Positions 56,777 to 64,000 of a stretch of 64,000 bases of DNA are shown one piece after another (the first letter of the stretch is position 1; each line of letters starts with the position of its first letter). The stretch comes from Misgurnus anguillicaudatus (Eukaryota; Chordata; Actinopteri; Cypriniformes; Cobitidae), in the NCBI RefSeq assembly GCF_027580225.2, contig NC_073346.2, positions 6,722,001 to 6,786,000 on the forward strand, written 5' to 3'. A program made the position numbers and the translations under genes. Under the pieces are notes generated by a model. The model had not been told where the DNA came from. It worked only from the letters and a program-made list of their open reading frames with translations, and ran no database searches.

Positions 56777-57516
56777 AACCCTGTATCACAAAATGACGTA
56801 CCTAAAGTCACATAATTTCGTGAGTGTTTTCCGTGACACTGACACGTTTTTTCGCCTTTATGCGTGAACATGTCACATATTTCTGTGAATGTGTCACTGT
56901 CACGTATTTGTTACTCAACTGTTTTGTCCTATTTTCAAACCATTGACGCTTCGATTTAGGGTTAGATTTGGTGTTTGCGTTATGATGTCACTTTAAAGGC
57001 GGAGTCCATGATGTTTGAAAGCCAATGTTGATATTTGAAATCACCTAAACAAACACGCCCCTACCCCAATAGAATCTGGACCTTCTGTTGATAGACCCGC
57101 CCCACACATACGCAACCCGGCATTTGATTTGATTTGGTATAAGTGTGTTTTGGTAGACGGCCCGTCTAATTTTCCAAAGCGTTTTTCAAACATCGTGGAC
57201 TCCGCCTTTAAGTATTGGTTTATACCTTTTTTCATTATCTATTTTTTATAATTTTTGATTTTTAAACCATTGTAGCCTGGCATTAGGGTTAGAGTTTGTT
57301 TAGGTGAGGATGTCATTTTATGTAAATCTAACCGCAAACCGAAGCGACAATGGTAAGAAAATAGGTCAAAACAGTTAAGTAACAAATACGTGACAGTGAC
57401 ACGTTCACAGAAATACGTGACATGTTCACGCAAAAAGGCGGAAAAACGTGTCAGTGTCACGGAAAACACTCACAAAATTATGTGACTATAGGTACGTAAT
57501 GTGGTGATAATGGGTT
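56777..57516. mobile_element. AACCCTGTATCAC element (middle level)
   Basis: Left AACCCTGTATCACAAAATG then 'acgtacctaaagtcac'; the right 'gtgactataggtacgtaat...tgggtt' is its inverse. Same family as 53154-54112. It sits inside a related element. Confidence 0.7.
56993..57211. mobile_element. TTAA MITE, AAGGCGGAGTCCA ends (inner level)
   Basis: TTAA at 56993-56996 and 57208-57211. Left AAGGCGGAGTCCATGATG, right '...catcgtggactccgcctt'. 219 bp, non-coding; an older copy is at 54810-55046. Confidence 0.85.
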
Positions 57517-57692
57517 GAACCGAAGCGACAATGGTTTGAAAAAAGGAAAAAGCAGTTGAGTAACCAATACGTGATAATCACACGAAAACAGGAATTCATT
57601 ATACGATCACGCAACAAAACGGAAATTTGTGATAATATCACAAAAAAGAATAAAAAATGTATGTGACTATATCACGAAACCTTATAAGACTG

Positions 57693-58920
57693 GGTAGCAG
57701 GGTATGTAGGCCAAGTAAGGTATTGCAATGTCAGAGTGCACATGCGTCATCTGTGTACAAGTCAAGTAAAGCTATGCTTTGCAATGCTGTATGTTCGACC
57801 ATGCATGTTCCATCGCGTTCCCGTAAATAAACAAACTACATTTCAGGCTTCAGTAAAAGTTATTTTATAAACACATTAAGGGCAAAACATCTATACATTT
57901 TCCAAGAAAACATTTTGTTTTGTTAGACACTTTTTTTGCTTCATTTGCCAAAATGGCTTACATCAAAGTAGTAAAATTATTTAAAGTTATCCCCATGTTT
58001 ACACATTTGTGAAAAAACTAACTAATATTACTTTCATCTTAAAAAACATACTTAATGTTTCATAAAATAGTAAAATTGCTTCTGTCAATGGTGACATTCT
58101 GAGGTTTATTCTCAGTAACACTGGGTATTGCGAGTCCTTAAGATCTTGACAGATGCAGTTGAATATTTCATATAAATTCAATATAAATATGCAGAATTAT
58201 ATATATATATAATCATTGAATATGATACAAGTAATAATAATAATAATAGTAACAGCAACCCAACTATTATTATTATTATTAATAATAATAATGCTTGATA
58301 ATTAACAAGCTATATGGGATTTTATTTACAAATAATTAAATCAAATGCATTTTCGTCTTGGTTTAAAGAAGTTAGAAAACTGTTTATCCTTGCAGAAGGT
58401 TTGTGAAAAATAAGCTAATAAAATATTTCAAATCTACATTTTGTGTCCATATTTTTGCTCACATCACCTGGCAAGTAGCTGTTTAATAAGTGGATTATAA
58501 TACAGCCAGCAAGTTGCTTCTAATGTTCACCCTGTCTGCTGGCTGTACATTATCCGCACCATAATGAGTAAAACATTTATATCTTTTAACATATATCAGT
58601 ATTTGGTATTTCCATTTTTATATATCAGTATTTTGGTAGTTTCATTTCATGACAGCAGGCATACACAAACCCTGATGATCCATCTGATTTGACACGATTG
58701 CGCAGAGCATCATATGTGTTGTTTTAGTGAAAATCTGACATTTTGTGCAAATCAACATGCTCATTTTAACAAATCTGATTGCTTTTATTTAACTCAGAAT
58801 GTGCAGAATTTGATGCGCCTTGATTATTTTTCTGATAGCCATAAAACTTATTGCTTATTTGCATGTTGAAAATGAAGAAAATTCAAAATCTTGAATAATT
58901 AAATGCCGATTCGTTGGTTC
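57693..58920. other. AT-rich intergenic stretch upstream of grik3
   Basis: No gene. Contains a pair of facing trinucleotide repeats, (TAA)n then (ATT)n/(AAT)n, at 58233-58290. 58440-58830 appears repeat-poor and could hold regulatory sequence. Confidence 0.4.
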
Positions 58921-58921
58921 C

Positions 58922-59314
58922 TCACAAGAGTTTGTTTATGGGAGTGTGTGAAGGAGGAGACTGGAGTGTAACGTGAAGAGTGTTGCTCCTCATCCAGAGT
59001 GACGCGTGACTCCAGGCCGGTTGTTGCGGCAGCATCATCTGTAGGAGGAGGAGGAGAAGATAGAGGGGGGATACAGGGGGTACAGAGGGGTACAGGCACT
59101 CCTGCAGGCTCATTCCAGTAGCTCACAGGTACACGCGCACCGATCCGGAGCTTCGTCTGACTCGCGCAGCGCGCGCGCACGCACTTACTCACCGAAATTA
59201 ATAAATTAAATAATGAATAGATCGAGCGCGTGTTGAGACCAAGTAGAATGAGAGTCGATGTGTCGCAGTCACTGAAGATTTGATGTTTGGACTTGTTTGT
59301 GGAGGTTTTCAGTC
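58922..59314 (+). promoter_or_regulatory. grik3: CpG-rich promoter and 5' UTR of grik3
   Basis: GC content and CpG density rise sharply here (for example 'cgcgcagcgcgcgcgcacgc' at about 59163-59182) compared with the AT-rich flanks. A purine-rich 'ggaggaggaggagaaga' lies at about 59043-59060. No canonical TATA box is positioned with confidence; 'ttaataaattaaataatg' at 59199-59215 is only AT-rich. The transcription start is unknown. The 100 bp before the start codon contain at least four upstream ATGs. Confidence 0.55.
59248..59283 (+). promoter_or_regulatory. Upstream ORF 1 of grik3 (12 codons)
   Basis: ATG at 59248, eleven sense codons, TGA at 59281-59283. The last base of the stop is the first base of the next uORF's ATG (TGATG). 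A 6-codon frame (ATG 59258) lies inside in another frame, and an 8-codon one (59213-59236) lies upstream. It is functional only if the transcription start lies upstream of 59248. Confidence 0.5.
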
Positions 59315-59318
59315 ATGA
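59283..59318 (+). promoter_or_regulatory. Upstream ORF 2, overlapping the grik3 start codon
   Basis: ATG at 59283, eleven sense codons (MFGLVCGGFQS), TGA at 59316-59318. The stop overlaps the main ATG (59315-59317) as ATGA, in a different frame. Such overlaps lower or modulate initiation at the main start in known genes. Confidence 0.55.
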
Positions 59319-59417
59319 CGAACAGACGGGAATATGAGGAGTACTGGAGCGCGAGGATGCTCGTGTCTCTCCTCTGGATTCACAGCTCGGTCGGGATGCC
59401 GCATGTCATACGGATCG
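59315..59417 (+). CDS. grik3: Glutamate receptor ionotropic, kainate 3: first coding exon
   Basis: The exon encodes 34 codons plus one base. A charged N-terminus with REYEEYW is followed by the hydrophobic signal-peptide core MLVSLLWIH, then GMPHVIRI and the first base of a Gly codon before the donor GGTAAGAG (gt at 59418). GMPHVIRIGG is the start of the mature amino-terminal domain of GluK3, and 'EYW' before a short hydrophobic stretch also fits GluK3 rather than GluK1 or GluK2, which read QVLRIGG and HVLRFGG. The product is a subunit of kainate-type glutamate-gated cation channels in neuronal membranes. Phase and position of the splice site match the usual first exon of this family. The ATG at 59315 is chosen because the signal peptide follows directly. 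All other exons lie beyond the window. Confidence 0.82.
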
Positions 59418-61254
59418 GTAAGAGAGTTACTCAAATCACTCATCTTCATCTGCCCTGGATCTCATACCTCTTTTATACGTCTACAAATGTTATTCTTTTC
59501 CTAATATAAAGTCTGTTTGCTGGGAGTGAACGCATATGCATTTGATGCACGAGCTGTGCGTCTTCATGTGAAACTTCACACAGCAGCTGTGATCCAGTCA
59601 ACAATGAGCTGAAGTTTGTTTGTACAAAATATGAGATTTCTCGCAGTCTGACCAGATCATGGAGACAGAAGCCCAATATAGATCAATAGAGTTTTATGTG
59701 CACGCAGATGACTTTTGACAGGCGGTTCGATATCATGCAGAAAAACGCAGATATGAATGCCATTAACATGTCCAGCAACCCACTAAAACAAGCAACAGAT
59801 GTGTGATTTTACACTCAAACCTGTTCAAATGCGCATATGTTTACTTCAGTTCTTTAGTTTAGCACTATATGTAGGTTTGGAAGAAATGCAAATGACTTTA
59901 ATGTTAAGCTGCTTAAGTTTGTACTGAAATGTTTGTCGGTGTTGGTCAATGTTTTAGGTTTTCCCCCCACATGTTCTGCTTTTTATGTCAGAGCGGCTGT
60001 GATTGATGACTGTGGCTTTGACTTCAGTGACATTGTGCTGAAGATTTGTGATTTTTGACAGCTCACATCTATGTTTTTGTTGCTGCGGTGTAAATGGAAA
60101 TGTTTTCTTAACAGTTGCTTTAATATTTCCACGGCACATTTGAAACAAACAGAATGTGACAGGTCCTGTTTTTCAACTGACACAACCGAGTCAAATCAGC
60201 TCTTAAATGAAGTCTTGCTGTGGCATCTCTCTCTCTCTTTCTCTCTCGCTCCCTCAAACAAACATACATGCATACACGTTTTGCAGTTAAATAAAAGCCG
60301 AGCACATTTGGCGTACTTTTGAAGTGCTGCCTGTGTGAATGGCTTGTGTTTATTTGTTTTCCTTCCATGCGAAATTTGTGCAAGAAATCAAACAAAAGGC
60401 TTCATGCACGATGGCATGTGTAAAGGCTTTCGGGTCCACCTTGCGCCCACCAGAGGTCTCACTGTTCACCGATGGGCCGGCATGTGGTTTTGTTAGCTCT
60501 CTACTCCCCACATAGTAAGCATCGCGCCATGGAAATTCATTAGGGGAGGCTTCTGTTGAAAGCGAGAGGGGAGACTGTGGAGGAGACGGAGAGTTAGTTG
60601 CTATGCATCCACTGGCTCAAGTGTTACACCATCAACATGGCTTGTGTAATGGTGGGCATCCACGGTGGACGGGGCTCCATTGATTTCACTGTTTTAACAA
60701 CGCGCTACTCAGAGGCCAGATGGTCGATCAAACTCACTCCACAAGACAGTAAATGTCGAGGGAAAAAGCGTTTCTGCTGTGCCTGTGTGTGTTATTAGCT
60801 GTCTTGCCCTCCTGCTATGAAACCAAAATGGGAACTGCTTTGAAAAGCACATTGCGGTAGCTCATTACAGCATTCTGTTGTATGTTTGTGCTACAGTTTT
60901 GGGTGAAATCTTTGTTTCTGACTGCTTTGACGTGAGTGAAATGTGAGAATATTGTTTAGGGTATCAGGAAGGCTGGACTATATACAAACGCATCACCAGA
61001 ACTTGAAATAAGAGAAGAATGTCTTATACACCATGTACACTATTAGGACTGAAATGACCTTCACCTGGTTTCAATGTGGTCACATTTTTTCGTGACATTT
61101 GACATGACAGTCGTCCTATCAGTGCAGAGCTCTGCAGGTACAAAAACTTAAACCCTCAAAATGTTTTGACTTTGGGTCTCGTTTGTATTTAGTACTGTAA
61201 CTCAAATATTTTACCATTATATATTTTACCTCTCGGGTGTGCTTGAACGTCTCT

Positions 61255-61905
61255 GCAGCCAATCGCATTTGGCTCATATGTGTGTGTGAACATCTCAGCC
61301 AATCGCATTTGGCTCTCACGCGCTTGCGTGTGTGAACGTCTCCTTAGCCAATCGCATTCCACTCGTGTGTGTCTGAACCAGAGGTCACGTTAACCGAAAA
61401 TCTTTGACAAAATATCTCAGAAATAACAGAAACTAATTAGAAAGGTACAGACAAGAAATCTAATAACAGTTAATCTGCCTTGATGCGTTTATTACACACA
61501 CAAATTTAGTTCAATGCAGATTTTACGTATTTGTTGATTTTTTTAATTGCAATATTATTTAGTGATTTTGATTTGTTCATATTTGCCTGTTCAGGCACAA
61601 AGGTCACATGTTTTACCGCCTCCGCTGTCACATTCATTCATCTGCTTCATGTGATGTTAATCATGTAAAGTGATGCACAGTGTCTGTTCATCTTTTCACA
61701 AATAACATAGTAAGTGCATGATTAAAAATGTGACATGTGAAGGAAAACAAAAGCTATTAGGTGTTATCATTAAAATATGAAATGATGGATAATGATTGAT
61801 TATGATTTTACAACCCTGTCCTTCAAAATGACAGAGAACGAAAAGTCTAACTCGACCTCAGGCCTCAGCGTCTGCGCAGCCAATCGCATTCTGCTCGCGT
61901 GCGCC
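61255..61905. repeat. Repeated AGCCAATCGCATT words in grik3 intron 1
   Basis: 'agccaatcgcatttggct' occurs twice (near 61258 and 61299), with 'agccaatcgcattccactc' (near 61347) and 'agccaatcgcattctgctcg' (near 61878). The first three are spaced about 40-50 bp, each followed by 'gtgtgtgaac'-like sequence, so they are a short tandem duplication. The core CCAAT is the NF-Y box. Confidence 0.75.
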
Positions 61906-63604
61906 TAAAAATCTCTGGATGTCACATACTGGATGTGTCTTGAAAAATAAAAACATCTGATTGACTGCCAAGAAATTTTTTGTAATCCTAATTTGAAGGA
62001 ATTGACCTTATATCCTGTGACCTTCAGAGTGGATTGTTTTGAATTAAATTACTATTTGCTTGTCTTGTTGTGAAAGCGAATTCAAACAGTTACAAGCATA
62101 AGGAATTATTTTAACCCAATATGACCTAAAACAAACAGTGAGGTTGGCTATAAAATCCTTTTTTTTAAATACAATAAAATGTCTTTATTATATATGTTTT
62201 TTATTTGCAAAATGAAGTTATTTTTAAAAAAAGGTTTGCTTTTAAGCCTGTGTCATCTCCTGTTTCGTTTTCAATGAATTAAATAAATTGAAGGCATTTA
62301 AATGAGAGAATCAGCGCCAGAGAAAGATTTATTGAAAAATCAATTGCTTTATCTACCTAAGAGTTACAATCGCTTCATTACAGCCAGTTAATCATTCTTA
62401 CACCTGATTTTATGGCACTTGTATCTGTTGTTTTTTCCCAGTTACAGTTTTCACTCTATTTTAATTAGGATGTTATTGAAATCCCTGTATTTCACACATT
62501 TTTATAATGCATAAAATCTTCTTTTACATCATATCTATTAAAAAAATGCTTTTGACATAATAAGCACATGCTAGTTTCTGATGATGTGTCTCTTAAAAGC
62601 GTATACGATGACTGAATTTCTGCACCACAGGAAGCAGAGATAAATTTCTAAAGAAGCTGACAACAGGAATCGCGTCAGTTCTCCCGCGTAAAGATGGGCG
62701 TCAGTTGCTGAGTGAAAAGTAATTTTTCATTTTTGTGCAAATTTGATGTATAAGCTGTCGTGTTTGTGAGCTCGAACCGAATTTCCTGACAGCGACCCGG
62801 GGCTGGCGAGTCGATGCTCAGCGTGCGCGACAGGTCACAGAAGGGTTCAAACACGCATGCACACACACACACAATGAATTGTGTATTGTGTGCACAGTGC
62901 ACATGCAGCTGTGTGATTTCACTGAAGCTTGTTGTACGCTCTTCCATTTCCCGAGTCAGCACACTTACGGCCTGCCGATTAGCTTCAGTGGTGGTAATGA
63001 GAGCGAACAGATGTCGGTTTTGTTGAAATCAAATGCTCTGTACTTTCTTATTTCAAATCAGTGTCACTCGGTTATTCTGGAGCTGACATCTACACACACA
63101 CACACTTGCCGCATAAACTCGATATATGTACACAAAAGATTGTAATGAAAAGGAACCAAATGGTGCATAGTGAAATGCACTACATAGCATGATTTGATTT
63201 CATGTTAATACAGCAGACAAACTGAACCTTCTTCCCACACAACATTGAAGCATAAATTTAAATCTGTAGATTGAGCGTAATTACAAGAATCTGAGGGCAT
63301 TGACATCTGTAAAGGGGGTTGAGAGTTGCTCTTAATAGCAGACATTGAGTTTTGCAGTGATTACCAGTGTGTTATCTCATCACAGTCAATCCTCATATCT
63401 GCTCGAAACAGACAACATTGTGACAGCATGAAAGCTTTACATTTACTGTTGTTGTTTATTAGTGCACACTTTCCTCTCTGGTTGATCTCATCTTGGCCAG
63501 AAATCATTTTCACCAATAGCCGAATAGCTATTTAGGCATTTGTAAAAACAATGGCTATTTTCCAAGTCACACATCAGATGATCTCGTCCCAAACTTGCCA
63601 TTGG

Positions 63605-64000
63605 TTAAAGGATTAGTCAATTTTCTTGAAAAAATCTAGATAATTTACTCACCACCATGTCATCCAAAATGTTGATGTCTTTCTTTGTTCAGTCGAGAAG
63701 AAATTATGTTTTTTGAGGAAAACATTTCAGGATTTTTCTTCATTTTAATGGACTTTAATGGACCCCATCACTTAACATTTTTAATGCAGTTTTAAATTGC
63801 AGTTTCAAAAGAATTTAAACGATCCCAAACGAGGCATAAGGGTCTTATCTAGTGAAACGATTGTCATTTTTGACAAGAAAAATTCAAATATGCACTTTTA
63901 AACCACAACTTCTCGTCTATCTCTGGTCCTGTGACGCGGCAGCGCGACCTCACGTAATTGCGTAATGACGTGGAAAGGTCAAGTGTTACATATATGAAAC
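63605..64000 (+). mobile_element. Dispersed cyprinid repeat, truncated by window end
   Basis: Starts TTAAAGGATTAGTCAATTTT and continues with 'actcaccaccatgtcatcc', 'gttcagtcgagaagaaatt', 'gatcccaaacgaggcataag' and 'cctgtgacgcggcagcgcga', a repeat I recognise as abundant in zebrafish and carp DNA. The right end lies beyond the window. Confidence 0.65.

Larger units (their letters stand above)
56463..57692. mobile_element. CCAGTGTCACGAAA element, host of a second three-level nest
   Basis: Left GCCAGTGTCACGAAATTTTG..TATAGTCAC, right '...gtgactatatcacgaaacc' then 'agactggg': inverted ends. Inner 'gtgatattatcacgaat' also mirrors. Contains the elements at 56777-57516 and 56993-57211. Confidence 0.65.
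59418..64000 (+). other. grik3: Start of grik3 intron 1
   Basis: No second exon was found. First introns of kainate receptor genes are typically very long. The stretch contains a CT-rich tract (60223-60254), a GC-richer repeat-poor block (60420-60800), the CCAAT-word cluster (61255-61900) and a dispersed repeat at the end (63605-64000). Short CA runs occur at about 62863 and 63092. Confidence 0.7.

Noticed and set aside
58899..59192. Minus-strand 97-codon frame in the grik3 promoter
   Set aside because: Low-complexity Pro/Ser/Thr composition caused by the purine-rich tract on the plus strand; no start context or domain.
59297..59314. Extension of grik3 upstream of 59315 in the same frame
   Set aside because: It would need a TTG start; the ATG at 59315 precedes the signal peptide and is the natural start.
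62675..63145. Frames in grik3 intron 1 near 62.7-63.1 kb as a second exon
   Set aside because: No match to the receptor amino-terminal domain that must follow (IFE...EEXAF region) and no suitable acceptor in phase.

Overview
The window is nuclear DNA from a ray-finned fish, most likely a cyprinid or close relative. Support comes from a vertebrate kainate-receptor first exon and from the repeat content: DIRS tyrosine-recombinase retrotransposons, a gag-only Gypsy-type LTR element with PKMAA repeats, Tc1-like remnants, hAT, Harbinger-type and TTAA-target non-autonomous DNA transposons, a tRNA-derived SINE and a long (CA)n tract. No prokaryotic operon structure, rRNA, intact functional tRNA or CRISPR array was seen. 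Nearly all ATG-stop frames in the window are chance or transposon-derived.

Layout. 1-2.4 kb: stacked DNA transposons. 2.4-7.3 kb: two decayed THAP zinc-finger coding remnants facing each other (plus strand at 3.9 kb, minus strand at 7.2 kb), with a SINE between them. 7.3-8.6 kb: two non-autonomous elements. 8.86-11.3 kb: an unclassified retroelement-like block with TATA box, poly(A) signal and a degenerate tandem array. 12.4-18.1 kb: nested MITEs and a solo LTR; two copies of one element lie in opposite orientation. 18.2-31.6 kb: microsatellite, long TIR elements, a foldback remnant and a Tc1 transposase fossil. 31.9-39.0 kb: a minus-strand DIRS element (RT, RNase H, tyrosine recombinase, inverted termini), itself split by hAT and Harbinger-type insertions. 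39.46-42.92 kb: a hAT element split by a young LTR element with near-identical LTRs and a 5-bp target duplication. 43-48.6 kb: more elements, including an LTR split by a Tc1 copy. 48.8-49.5 kb: unique-looking sequence, a candidate conserved non-coding element; about 207 bp of it reappears inside a second decayed DIRS copy at 50.4-52.2 kb. 52.9-57.7 kb: two multi-level stacks of palindromic elements.

58.9-64 kb holds the only confident host gene: a CpG-rich promoter/5' UTR, the first coding exon (59315-59417, plus strand) of grik3, encoding the signal peptide and the first mature residues of a kainate-type glutamate receptor, and then the start of a long first intron. Two 12-codon upstream ORFs are chained head to tail into the grik3 start codon.

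The genes do not form a pathway. About 58 kb of transposon-rich intergenic DNA lies upstream of one neuronal receptor gene. All calls come from reading the sequence and recalled family features; no database search was run.
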